DNA of 64,000 nt, taken from contig NZ_CP092535.1 of assembly GCF_022437945.1 (NCBI RefSeq), forward strand, positions 1,054,001 through 1,118,000, read 5' to 3'. Below are positions 47,429-58,552 of this stretch, in pieces; positions within the stretch are counted from its first letter, which is position 1, and every line of letters begins with the position of its first letter. The stretch is from Nocardioides sp. TF02-7 (GTDB lineage: Bacteria; Actinomycetota; Actinomycetes; Propionibacteriales; Nocardioidaceae). Under the pieces are notes generated by a model. The model was not told the origin of the DNA, did not search any database, and was given only the letters and a program-made list of their open reading frames with translations. The position numbers and the translations under genes are program-made.

Positions 47429-47926
47429 TCAGTCCTCGCTCTCGTCCCCGCGCCGCCCGGTCGCGACCAGGGGCACCATCAGCCACAGCGTGACGAAGGC
47501 GACGAGGACGAGCGCGGACGCGACCACGCCGGCGGTGGGCCCGACGACGATGTCGAAGACCAGCAGCACGACGCCGGCGGAGACCAGGCCGAGGCCGGCG
47601 AGCCCGACCCGGGCACACACGTTGGCGGCCGCCACCAGCCACGGCCGCTGCCGTTGGCGGAACAGCACCCGGTGGAAGGCCACGGGGGCGACGATCAGGC
47701 AGGTCGTCAGCACGGCGCCGACGAGGACGCACAGGTAGATGATGCGCTGCCGCTCGACCAGGTCCTCGAACCGGTCGCTGAACGGCACGGTGAGCAGGAA
47801 GCCGGTGAGGATCTGCACACCGGTCTGCACCACCCGGAGCTCCTGGAGCAGCTCGTTCCAGTTGCGGGTGATCTGCGACGGCGGCCGGCCGTGGGTGCCG
47901 AGCCCGGCGTCGGCCTGGGCGCTCAT
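47429..47926 (-). CDS. DUF6328 family integral membrane protein
   Basis: A 165-residue membrane protein with about four helices. The N-terminal ELLQELRVVQTGVQILTGFLLTVPFSDRF and VERQRIIYLCVLVGAVLTTCLIVAPVAFHRVLFR match the DUF6328 family as I remember it. Function is unknown. It overlaps the methyltransferase stop by ATGA, so the pair is co-transcribed. Confidence 0.85.
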   Translation of the reverse strand: MSAQADAGLGTHGRPPSQITRNWNELLQELRVVQTGVQILTGFLLTVPFSDRFEDLVERQRIIYLCVLVGAVLTTCLIVAPVAFHRVLFRQRQRPWLVAAANVCARVGLAGLGLVSAGVVLLVFDIVVGPTAGVVASALVLVAFVTLWLMVPLVATGRRGDESED

Positions 47927-48636
47927 CGTGGCGCCCGCTGCCCGCCTTCCCGGGTGTCGCGGACCCGCCCGATGTGGACGAGCAGCCCGCCGGGACGGCA
48001 GTCGCGCACGTCGAGGACCTCGTGCCGGGCCTCCTGCGTGCTGCCGAGGCCCTCGACCACCGAGCGCACGACGGCCACCTGCTCGTCGGTGCCGACCTGC
48101 AGCACCACGTGGCCGGCCGGGTGGAGGTGGCGGAGCGCGACGCCGAGGTTGAGCGCGATCTGGTCGGTGCCGTCAGCACCGCCGTCGATCGCACCGACCG
48201 GGTCCTCGGGGAAGTCCCCGACCTCGGTCGACGGCACCCACGGCGGGTCGACGACGACGAGGGGGAACACCTCGTCGGGGCGCAGCGCACCGACGACGCT
48301 GGCGGTCCGGACGTCGGTGGCGACGCCGGCGGTCGCCGCGTTGCGGCGGGCGTAGTCGGTGGCGACCGGGTCGCGGTCGACCTGGACCAGCTCGCGGCCG
48401 GTGAGAGACGCGGCGAGCAGCCCGATGTGTCCCGCGCCGCAGCACAGCTCGAGGATCGGCCCGGGAGGCGTGTCCTCGGCGAGCTCGGCGACCCACCGGC
48501 TCTGGGCGGCCGTCCATCCGCGCGGCCGGAGCACCCGCCGGTCCCAGTCGATCGGCAGGCCGCTGAACTCGATGGTCTCGGTCGTCGTGTCCACGGCTGT
48601 CATGGCTCGCCGGTACCCACGCGCCGACTCGCTCAT
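47923..48636 (-). CDS. Class I methyltransferase (MTS/PrmC-like)
   Basis: A 237-residue SAM enzyme with ILELCCGAGHIGLLAA, LVQVDRDPVATDYARRNAA and the motif VVVDPPWVPS, where the DPPW tetrapeptide corresponds to the NPPY of N-methyltransferases acting on glutamine or nucleobases. A start at 48603 is also possible. The Trp instead of Tyr is a noteworthy variant. The substrate is unknown. Confidence 0.85.
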   Translation of the reverse strand: MSESARGYRRAMTAVDTTTETIEFSGLPIDWDRRVLRPRGWTAAQSRWVAELAEDTPPGPILELCCGAGHIGLLAASLTGRELVQVDRDPVATDYARRNAATAGVATDVRTASVVGALRPDEVFPLVVVDPPWVPSTEVGDFPEDPVGAIDGGADGTDQIALNLGVALRHLHPAGHVVLQVGTDEQVAVVRSVVEGLGSTQEARHEVLDVRDCRPGGLLVHIGRVRDTREGGQRAPR

Positions 48637-48668
48637 CCGCGAGCACGGGGGCGGGGCGGTGCGGGACG

Positions 48669-48720
48669 GGGGACGTCATACGAGCCGAGGGCGATCGCCC
48701 ACGGGGCGTATGACGTCCCC
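48669..48720. terminator. Hairpin between SDR and methyltransferase genes
   Basis: GGGGACGTCATACG at 48669-48682 is perfectly complementary to 48707-48720; the 24-base centre contains GGGCGATCGCCC, itself a palindrome. It lies 39 bases past the stop of the SDR gene and before the methyltransferase start, so it may terminate the SDR message. Confidence 0.65.
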
Positions 48721-48758
48721 GGCCTGTCGCGCGGCCCGGCGCGCCACCTGCGCACCCG

Positions 48759-49621
48759 TCAGAACACCGGCTTGCCGCCCGTCACCCCCAGCACCGTCCC
48801 GGAGACGTACGACGCGTCGCTGGGCGAGGCGAGGAACACGAAGGCGGGCGCCACCTCGGCGGGCTGCCCGGCCCGTCCGAGCGGGGTGCTCGCCCCGAAC
48901 TGCTCGACCTTCTCCGGCTCCTGCGTCGCCGGCTGCAGCGGCGTCCAGATCGGTCCGGGCGCGACCGCGTTGACCCGGATCCCGTCGGCGCCGAGCTGGG
49001 CGGCCAGGTTGACGGTGAAGTTGTTGATCGCGGCCTTGGTGGCGGCGTAGTCGAGCAGCGTCGAGGACGGCTCGTAGGCCTGGATCGACGTGTTGTTGAT
49101 GATGCAGCCGGTGCGCTCGCGCAGGTGCGGCGCCGCCGCCCGGCACAGCCACACGAGGGCGTAGAGGTTGGTCTTGAAGGTCCGGTCGATCCGCTCGTCG
49201 TCGAGCTCCTCGATGCTGTGCTGGCGCGCCATCTGGTAGCCGGCGTTGTTGACCAGCACGTCGAGGCCGCCGAGCTCGTCCACCGTCCGACGGACCGCCT
49301 CGTCGCACGCCGACCGCTCGCGCAGGTCGAGCTCGAGCGGCAGCGCGGCGCGGCCGGCGTCCTGGACCAGCGCGGTGGTGGCGTCGGCGTCCTCCTTCTC
49401 CTCCGGCTGGTAGGTGAAGGCGACGTCGGCGCCCTCGCGGGCGTACGCGATCGCGACCGCCCGTCCGATCCCGGAGTCGCCGCCGGTGATCAGGGGCGAC
49501 CTTGCCCTCCAACCGGCCGTGGCCGACGTAGCTCTCCCTCACCGTGGTCCGGTTGCGGCCGCATCTCGCCGGTCAGGCCGGGCGGCTCCTGCTGCTGGGC
49601 GGGGAACTCGGTGTCGCTCAT
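48759..49621 (-). CDS. SDR oxidoreductase of the YghA/glucose-dehydrogenase-like group, frame broken twice
   Basis: 286 residues after correction. After a Gln/Pro-rich N-terminal tail of the kind seen in YghA-type stress SDRs (PAQQQEPPGLTGEM), the core reads [56 protein letters not shown] and GPIWTPLQPAT. Extra bases lie at 49493-49496 and 49536-49538. The long tail and the end GVTGGKPVF are family hallmarks. Substrate is unknown; many members are stress-induced. Confidence 0.88.
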
Positions 49622-49716
49622 GACGAGCGCGGTACCCCACGTCCGGTCGTTCACCCCGGGATCGGGCGCAGCACGACGGGTACTTCCCGGGCACTGCCGA
49701 GCGTGAGGAGCCTGCG

Positions 49717-51012
49717 ATGCCCGGACCGACCGGCCAGACCGGCCTGATCCGCGACGACCTGGCCTGGCGCCTGCTCCGCGACGGCTACCGGGCGCTCGAC
49801 CGGGAGCGGCGGCGACACGACGGCCGCGACGCCTTCGCGACCCGGATGCTCGCCCGGCGCACGGTCGTCGTCCGCGGCGAGGAGGGCGCGCGGCTGTTCT
49901 ACGACGAGGCGGTGGTCGCGCGCACGCGCGCCGTTCCGCCGCCGCTCGCGTGGCTGCTGTTCGGCCGCGGCGCGGTGCACGGGCTCGACGGTGCGGCCCA
50001 CCGCGAGCGCAAGCGGCTGTTCCTCGAGGTGCTCACCCCCGAGCGCACCGAGCCGCTCGTGGCCGCGGTGCGGGCGCGGCTGCAGGACCGGGTGCCGTCG
50101 TGGAAGCACGGCACACCGGTCTTCGACGAGCTGGTCGAGGTGTACGGCGGCGCCGTGCTGAGCTGGGCGGGCATCCGGCTCGACGACGTCGAGGCCGCCC
50201 GGGTCAGCCACCGGCTGGCGGAGATCGTCGACGGCTTCGGGTTCGCCGGCGTCGCCTACGCCCGCGGCTGGCGGTCGCGGCTCGTGGCGAACCGCTGGGC
50301 CCGGCGGTTGGTCCGTGAGGTGCGGGAGGGGTCGTCGATCGTGCAACGCGACCGGCCGCTCGGGATGATCGCCGCCCGTGCCGACCTCGACGACCGCACG
50401 GCGGCCGTGGAGCTGCTCAACGTGCTGCGCCCGACGGTGGCCGTCGCCTGGCCCGCGACGCTCGCGACGGCGCAGTTGCTGCGGTCGCCGGAGCCTGCGA
50501 CCGTCACGTCCGACGAGCTGCTCCGGCCCTACGTCCACGAGTGCCGGCGGCTGCAGCCGTTCGCCCCCCGCACTGACCGGCCTGGTCCGCCGCACCGCGA
50601 CCGTCGGCGGAGCGGTGCTGCGCCCGGGCGACCGGATCGTGCTCGACGTCGTCGGCACCCACACCGACCCGCGCACCTGGTCGCCCGGCCCCGGCGACCC
50701 CCGCCCCCCTCCGCCTTCGAGCCGCGACGGTTCGCGGACGGCGAGCCCTCGCCGTACGCGCTGGTGCCGCAGGGTGGCGGCGACCCGGCGACCGGCCACC
50801 GCTGCCCCGGGGAGCCGCTGACCGTCCGGCTGCTGGAGGTCACCCTGCGCGAGATCGCCCGCCACGGGCTGCGCCCGGTGGCCGGTGGCGAGCCCGACCT
50901 GCGCCGGATGCCGACCCTGCCCGACCCGCCGCTGCGGGTGACACGGACCTCACCGGATGCGGCCGGGACGCCCGGGTACTGGCACGGTGGCGGACGACCG
51001 GTCGGCGACTGA
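49717..51012 (+). CDS. Cytochrome P450, CYP152-type fatty-acid peroxygenase, locally garbled
   Basis: 431 residues. The haem motif is PQGGGDPATGHRCPGE with the Cys ligand, and the I-helix reads LLNVLRPTVAVAWPATLA; its Arg-Pro is the hallmark of CYP152 peroxygenases, where the fatty-acid carboxylate replaces the usual acid/alcohol pair and H2O2 is the oxidant. The ExxR helix is HECRRLQPF. Two compensating indels (CCCCCC at 50564-50569 and one near 50700) garble about 45 residues, which in the other frame read ALTGLVRRTATVGGAVLRPGD. It fits a peroxide-related neighbourhood. Confidence 0.88.
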   Translation: MPGPTGQTGLIRDDLAWRLLRDGYRALDRERRRHDGRDAFATRMLARRTVVVRGEEGARLFYDEAVVARTRAVPPPLAWLLFGRGAVHGLDGAAHRERKRLFLEVLTPERTEPLVAAVRARLQDRVPSWKHGTPVFDELVEVYGGAVLSWAGIRLDDVEAARVSHRLAEIVDGFGFAGVAYARGWRSRLVANRWARRLVREVREGSSIVQRDRPLGMIAARADLDDRTAAVELLNVLRPTVAVAWPATLATAQLLRSPEPATVTSDELLRPYVHECRRLQPFAPRTDRPGPPHRDRRRSGAAPGRPDRARRRRHPHRPAHLVARPRRPPPPSAFEPRRFADGEPSPYALVPQGGGDPATGHRCPGEPLTVRLLEVTLREIARHGLRPVAGGEPDLRRMPTLPDPPLRVTRTSPDAAGTPGYWHGGGRPVGD

Positions 51013-51061
51013 CGGGCCGGCGAGGCCGTCCGAGGAAGGCGACTGAGAGGAGCAGCCCCCC

Positions 51062-51163
51062 ATGGCGGAGTGGTCGAGCAAGCGCCCGGTGATGATCATC
51101 GGGTTCGTGTCGATCCTGGTGCTGGTGCTGGCGGTGTTCGTCCTCATCGGCATCGTGCTCTGA
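51062..51163 (+). CDS. 33-residue single-pass membrane microprotein
   Basis: MAEWSSKRPV leads into one hydrophobic segment (VMIIGFVSILVLVLAVFVLIGIVL) that runs to the stop. GAGAGGAGC lies 10-17 bases upstream. Codon use is normal for the genome. It follows the P450 by 49 bases and probably shares its transcript. No family is recognised; it could be a membrane-stress or assembly microprotein. Confidence 0.7.
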   Translation: MAEWSSKRPVMIIGFVSILVLVLAVFVLIGIVL

Positions 51164-51264
51164 CCGCATCCTGACCCGGCGCAAGGCGCCGGCACCCCAC
51201 GGGCAGTCGGCCGATCACCCGGACAGGGGGGACTCGATCGCCGGACCCTGCGTCCGCGTCGGTC

Positions 51265-51954
51265 TCAGCCCTGGTTGGCACCGGAGTGGTCGGCCGGCGC
51301 CCGGGCGGCCACGGGCCGCTGCGGCGCGGGCACCCGGGCGCGACGCTCCGCGGTGAGGTCGTCGATGAGGGCGTCCAGCAACCGTCGGAGGCCCGGGTGG
51401 CTGACGTGGCCCTCCCGCGCGACCGTGAGCAGCCGCTCGGCGATGTCCCGGACCTTCACGTTGCGGTTGCGCGACCACCAGCGGAGCATCGCGAACGCGG
51501 CGTCCGCGTCGAGGCCGTAGCCGAGCATCAGCACGCCCTTGGCCTGCTCGATGGTGTCGCGTGCCGCGGCCGACGCGGCCACCGCCTCGTCCGCGGCGGC
51601 GGTGAACTCGGGGGTGAGGTCGAGGTAGTAGCCCACCAGGTGGGTCACCCGGCCGGAGTCGTCGCGCTCACCCTCGCCGACGACGACCACGCGTCGCTCC
51701 GCGCCCCGGGCACGGATCCGGTAGTAGATGTTGAACGGCTCGCCGGTCTCCGCTGCGTCGAGGAACGCCTGCTCGACGCGCTGCCGGTCGTGCTCGTGCT
51801 TGTGGCGGAGGAACAGGTCGGTCGTGGGCTCGACCTCGCCCGGCTCGTAGCCGTGGATGGCGTAGACGTCGTCGTCCCACGTCCAGCGCGCGGCGGCGAC
51901 GTCGTAGGTGAACCGCCCGGTCTGGCGCTCGCCAGCCTGCTCCTCGACACCCAT
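51265..51954 (-). CDS. PAS-ANTAR regulator
   Basis: A 229-residue protein with an N-terminal PAS domain (FTYDVAAARWTWDDDVYAIHGYEPGEVEP, then HLVGYYLDLTPE) and a C-terminal ANTAR RNA-binding domain (RDTIEQAKGVLMLGYGLDADAAFAMLRWWSRNRNVKVRDIAERLL). ANTAR proteins bind paired hexaloop hairpins in leader RNAs and prevent termination. The PAS signal is unknown. It is divergent from the haem-oxygenase-like gene. Confidence 0.92.
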   Translation of the reverse strand: MGVEEQAGERQTGRFTYDVAAARWTWDDDVYAIHGYEPGEVEPTTDLFLRHKHEHDRQRVEQAFLDAAETGEPFNIYYRIRARGAERRVVVVGEGERDDSGRVTHLVGYYLDLTPEFTAAADEAVAASAAARDTIEQAKGVLMLGYGLDADAAFAMLRWWSRNRNVKVRDIAERLLTVAREGHVSHPGLRRLLDALIDDLTAERRARVPAPQRPVAARAPADHSGANQG

Positions 51955-52041
51955 GGGGCCTCCCTCACCTCGAACCGGTCACGCGTATGCGGCCGCAGCC
52001 GCACGGGTATTCAGACGGCACCAGAGGAGGCCCCCCACCAC

Positions 52042-53103
52042 ATGAGCAGCCGCCACACCCTGCACGAGAAACTATCCCGAACTTCTCACGGTAGCGATAT
52101 CCCGGGTACACCCGGGACCCTCCCGGAGCCGTGCGGCCCGGTGAGCGAGGCCGTCATCCGGGCGCTGACCGTGCCGACCGGCCCCCGGCCGGTGCCCTCA
52201 CCCGACGACGCGCGGCGGGTGACCGACCCGCTGACCGACCGCGACTTCCAGCTCGCGCTGTGGATGCTCTACGAGCTCCACTACCGCGGGTTCGACGGCA
52301 TCGACCCCGACCTCGAGTGGGACCCGCTGCTCATCGCCGCGCGACGCCCGATGGAGGCCGCGCTCGAGGCCGCGGTCCGCGAGCTCGCCGCCGTGGACGA
52401 CGAGCCGACCACGGCCAAGGAGGTCGCGACCGCGCTCACGCGGATGACCAACGGCTGCGGCGCCGGCGAGCTGGCGACGTTCCTCGGCCGGCACGCGACC
52501 AAGACGCAGTTCCGCGAGTACCTCGCCGAGCGCGCCGTCTACCACCTCCACGAGTCCGACCCGCAGAGCTTCGTGCTGCCCCGGATCGACGGACCGGCCA
52601 AGGTGGCGCTCGCCGAGCTGCAGTACGACGAGTACGGCTCCGGCCGCCCCGACCGGATCCACGCCGGTCTCTACGCGAAGGCGTTGACGAGCCTCGGCAT
52701 CCCGACCGACCTGCTCACCCACGTCGACCGGGCCGAGGCGACCACGCTCGCCTCGGTCAACACGATGTCCCTCTTCGCGCTCAACCGCCGGTTGCGTGGC
52801 GCGGCCCTCGGGCACCTCGCCGCGTTCGAGGCGACCAGCTCGCTGCCGTGCGCGGCGATCGCCGAGGGCGCCCGCCGGCTCGGCCTCCCGCCGGAGGTCG
52901 CGGACTACTACGACGAGCACGTCGAGGCCGACGCGGTCCACGAGCAGCTCGCCATCCGCGACATCTGCGGCGCCCTGGTCGAGAACGAGCCCGCGCTCGG
53001 CGCCGACGTCGTGCTGGGCGCTGCCGCGTGCCTCGCCGTCGACGGCCTCGCGGCCGACGTACTCCTCGACCGCTGGCGCGACCTCCGGAGCGCGGCGTCG
53101 TGA
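52042..53103 (+). CDS. Iron-containing redox enzyme family (haem-oxygenase-like fold)
   Basis: A 353-residue helical protein of the iron-containing redox enzyme family, haem-oxygenase-like di-iron oxidases. The hallmark WMLYELHYRGFDGID is at about residue 72, and EYGSGRPDRIHAGLYAKAL and DYYDEHVEADAVHEQLA supply candidate Glu/His/Asp iron ligands. GAGGAGG precedes the ATG. It overlaps the CDGSH gene by GTGA, suggesting an electron-transfer pair. The substrate is not known. Confidence 0.87.
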   Translation: MSSRHTLHEKLSRTSHGSDIPGTPGTLPEPCGPVSEAVIRALTVPTGPRPVPSPDDARRVTDPLTDRDFQLALWMLYELHYRGFDGIDPDLEWDPLLIAARRPMEAALEAAVRELAAVDDEPTTAKEVATALTRMTNGCGAGELATFLGRHATKTQFREYLAERAVYHLHESDPQSFVLPRIDGPAKVALAELQYDEYGSGRPDRIHAGLYAKALTSLGIPTDLLTHVDRAEATTLASVNTMSLFALNRRLRGAALGHLAAFEATSSLPCAAIAEGARRLGLPPEVADYYDEHVEADAVHEQLAIRDICGALVENEPALGADVVLGAAACLAVDGLAADVLLDRWRDLRSAAS

Positions 53104-53336
53104 CCGGCGACGGACGGGTCACCGTGCAGCTGTGCCCCGGCGGGCCGATGCTGCTGCGCGGGGCGGACGAGGTCGTGGCCGACGACGGCACGGTGCACCC
53201 GGTCGGCCGACCCGTGGTCGCGCTGTGCCGCTGCCGCCGCTCGCAGCGGATGCCGTGGTGCGACAACTCACACAAGGCCCGCCGGACCGATCGCGCCGAC
53301 CGGGCCGATCGCCCGGAGCGGTCCGACGAGAATTGA
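53100..53336 (+). CDS. CDGSH-type iron-sulfur protein
   Basis: A 78-residue protein with the motif CRCRRSQRMPWCDNSH, giving the 3Cys-1His ligands of a [2Fe-2S] CDGSH cluster (residues about 49-64). GTG start overlaps the haem-oxygenase-like gene. The tail is Asp/Arg-repetitive. It probably passes electrons to the upstream enzyme. A bidirectional hairpin follows. Confidence 0.92.
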   Translation: MTGDGRVTVQLCPGGPMLLRGADEVVADDGTVHPVGRPVVALCRCRRSQRMPWCDNSHKARRTDRADRADRPERSDEN

Positions 53337-53407
53337 CGAGCCCTGACGAGCCCTGACGAGCGCAGTCACCCGTCAGCGACAGCGACGCAGCGACAGCCAC
53401 CAGACGC

Positions 53408-53451
53408 CGAAGCGGCCCGGACCTCGATGGGGAGAGGTCCGGGCCGCTTCG
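53408..53451. terminator. Bidirectional hairpin terminator
   Basis: A perfect 18-bp stem (53408-53425 with 53434-53451) and 8-base loop lies between the convergent CDGSH and sigma-factor genes. The uncorrected sigma frame runs through it, which supports an indel near the sigma gene's end. Confidence 0.9.
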
Positions 53452-53497
53452 TATGACGGCGCCGGGGGCGGTGCGCCGACCGCCCCCGCGCGCCTCC

Positions 53498-54353
53498 CTA
53501 GGCAGCCTTCGCGGCGGGGGGTGTGGCGGCGGCTGCCGGTGATGGATCCGCGGAGGTCCGCGAGGATCCGCTGGAGCAGGCGGGACACCTGCACCTGGGT
53601 CACGCCGAGCTCGTCGGCGATCTGCTGCTGGGTCATCTGCTCGTAGAACCGCAGGTGCAGGATCTTGCGGTCCCTGCTCTTGAGCCGGCGGCAGGCCGGC
53701 GCGAGCACGGCGACGGCCTCGGTGCGGTCGAAGCCGAGCTCCTCGGCCGGCAGCCGGTCGATCCAGGCGAACCCGGACTCGCCCGGCGGCGTCTCGTGCA
53801 GCGAGTCGGGCGACGCGCAGTCGCTGCAGTCGAGCGCCTCGAGGACGTCGTCCTCGCTGCAGTCGACCTCCTTGGCGAGCTCCGACGGCCGCGGCGGCCG
53901 GCCGAGGTCCTGGGTGAGCCGCTCCTCCGCCTCGGCGAGGCGGGGCCGGAGCTCCTGGAGCCGGCGCGGCGGCCGGACGGTCCAGGTGGCGTCGCGGAAG
54001 TACCGCTTGAGCTCACCGAGGATGCTCGGGACGGCGTAGACCAGCAGGTCGTCGCCGCGGTCGGGGCGGAAGGCGTGCACCGCCTTGGTGAGCGCCAGGC
54101 AGGCGACCTGCTGGAGCTCCTCGAGCGGTTGCCCGCGGTTGCGGTAGCGCGCCGCCAGGGAATGGGCGACGGGGATGTTCAGCAGGATGACCTCGTCGAG
54201 GATCCGCTGACGCTCCAGGCCCTCGGAGACGTGGGCCTTGGCGACGAGCTCGGCCGTGCGTCGCTTGCGCTCGTCGGAGGGGACCGACGGGACCGAGCCG
54301 ATCTCGGACTTGCGATGGGTGGTGGGGGACGCCGTGGTGGCGAGAGAAGACAC
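53498..54353 (-). CDS. SigB/SigF-type sigma factor, frame broken once
   Basis: About 284 residues after correction. Region 2 (LNIPVAHSLAARYRNRGQPLEELQQVACLALTKAVHAF, then DDLLVYAVPSILGELKRYFRD), region 3 (LGRPPRPSELAKEVDCSEDDVLEAL) and region 4 (RLKSRDRKILHLRFYEQMTQQQIADELGVTQVQVSRLLQRIL) are complete; this is the stress/sporulation-type group. GTG at 54353 has GGGAG upstream. An extra base in the run at 53515-53521 hides a TAG at 53498-53500. No anti-sigma gene is adjacent. It may drive the stress genes around it. Confidence 0.9.
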
Positions 54354-54598
54354 TTGATCAGACTCCCGGTGTCGAGAGCGGTCGTGGCGGTTGGCTGGGC
54401 CACGGATATTGCGTCTGGGCCGACCGGTACCCGGTGGCTCCAGCGTCATACCTTCTCGTTCTCCGACCATAGCCCGGGGGCGGTCGAAACACCATGTCGA
54501 GGCGATGTTCAGGTTCGTGCAACCGCGCTGACCTGCACTGATACGCATTCCGAGGGTCCCGGGGTCCTGGGACGGTCCCGGGACCCCCGGGGACCGGA

Positions 54599-54628
54599 AC
54601 GGCCCGCCGCCGGGTGGCGACGGGCCGT
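54599..54628 (-). terminator. katG terminator hairpin
   Basis: ACGGCCCG at 54599-54606 pairs with CGGGCCGT at 54621-54628, extended by inner CGCC/GGCG pairing. It lies 50 bases past the katG stop. Confidence 0.7.
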
Positions 54629-54677
54629 CCTCGGCCTGGGGGTGAACCCCGTGGTGCCTCGGTGGGTCAGCTGCGGG

Positions 54678-57432
<2,755 letters not shown>

Positions 57433-57452
57433 GTGCGCAGTCTTCCGCCTTT

Positions 57453-57469
57453 TCTTGAACGAGTCAAGA
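57453..57469. promoter_or_regulatory. Candidate FurA operator
   Basis: TCTTGA, five bases, TCAAGA form a perfect 6-bp inverted repeat 21 bases upstream of the furA start, in a locally AT-rich patch. Position and sequence suit a FurA box for furA-katG autoregulation. Confidence 0.65.
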
Positions 57470-57486
57470 GAAGCGGTTCGCGGGGG

Positions 57487-57562
57487 TGAGGTTTCCCCGG
57501 CCGACCGGGGAAACCTCAACATGTCGGGCAAAGCAATGCCGGACAAGTGGAGGTTTTGCCCG
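57487..57562. repeat. Nested hairpins upstream of furA
   Basis: TGAGGTTTCCCCGG at 57487-57500 pairs perfectly with 57505-57518 (4-base loop). Next, CGGGCAAA at 57525-57532 pairs with TTTGCCCG at 57555-57562, enclosing an imperfect TGTCGGGCA/TGCCGGACA pair. GAGGTTTT at 57550 echoes GAGGTTTC at 57488. They may terminate the sucrase/ferredoxin operon and resemble a dispersed palindromic element. Confidence 0.75.
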
Positions 57563-57631
57563 TCACGTCAGCCGGCGCCGACCCGACCGACCCACTCCCG
57601 CCGACCAGCACCCGAGTGCGGCAGCCCCGCC

Positions 57632-58548
57632 TCAGTCAGCGGCCTCGACCGCGAGCACATCGTGGCGCGGCGCCGGGTTGGGCCGGTGCGCCTTGCAGGT
57701 GAGCCGGTGCGCGACCGACGGGTCGCTGGTCGTGCGCACCCGCACCGCGTGGTGGGCGCCGTCGGGGGGCGGCGAAGGTCGCGGTGGTGACGTCGCCGTC
57801 GACCCGGCGCCGGACGAGGGTGAGGTCGTCGACGCCGTCGAGGCCGAGGTGACGCAGCAGGTGGATCTCCGCCGCCTGCACCGGCATCGGGTACGACGAC
57901 CGCCCGCGCAGGTGGTCGAGGAGCAGGCGGCGCCGGCCGTGGGCGTCGGCGACGGCGAGCCCGGCACCGACGTCGAGGCGGCCGTAGTAGAGGCCCTCCG
58001 GCAGCACGACCAGGTTGCCGGCGAACCGGTCTCCGCCGATGTGCGAGACCTCCCAGGTCTCCTCCGGCCGGGCTGCGTCGAGCGCCATCGCGACCGGCCG
58101 CCCGAACTCCGCGCAGCACGCGTCGTGCCGGCCGTTGGTGCAGACGCAGTGCAGGGTCTCCTCCGACGGCGGCAGGCCGGTCGAGCCTCCCGGCCCGCAG
58201 GGCGCCGAGGTCGAGGTCGAGCACCTCGCGGAGGTCGGCCACCGTGCCGTGCTCGAGCCGCGGCGCCCGCGGGTCGGCGTACGCGGCGAAGACGTTGAGC
58301 CGCTCCGGGTCGCGGGCCGCTCGCGCCCGGCGGACGAGCAGCACCTTCGCGCGGTGCTCCTTGGCGCGGCGGCGCAGCTCGGCACCGAGGCCCTCGGGCA
58401 GCCGGGCGTCGAGCAGCGCCGTGTTGCCCCACGGGCCCGAGTGCTCCAGCAGCAGCCACGTGCGGACGTGCGTGGCGGTGCCGGCGACCGGCTCGTCGCG
58501 GCCCAGGCTCGCGGCGGCACAGCTGAAGCGCTCGGTCGTGGTGGTCAA
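57632..58548 (-). CDS. Sucrase/ferredoxin-like protein (thioredoxin-fold Fe-S), frame broken twice
   Basis: 304 residues after correction. It belongs to the sucrase/ferredoxin-like family, with a thioredoxin-like [2Fe-2S] region: FSCAAAS near the start and TLHCVCTNGRHDACCAEFGRP around 165-185, whose cysteines suit an Fe-S cluster. WEVSHIGGDRFAGNLVVLPEGLYYGR and YPMPVQAAEIHLLRHLG are further family blocks. Extra bases lie at 58189-58191 and 57764-57769. TTG at 58548 starts four bases after the JmjC stop. It may supply electrons or iron to that oxygenase. Confidence 0.85.
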
Positions 58549-58552
58549 CGGG

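Noticed and set aside
53373..53497. C-terminal extension of the sigma factor
   Set aside because: It runs through a strong terminator hairpin and disappears when one extra C is removed.
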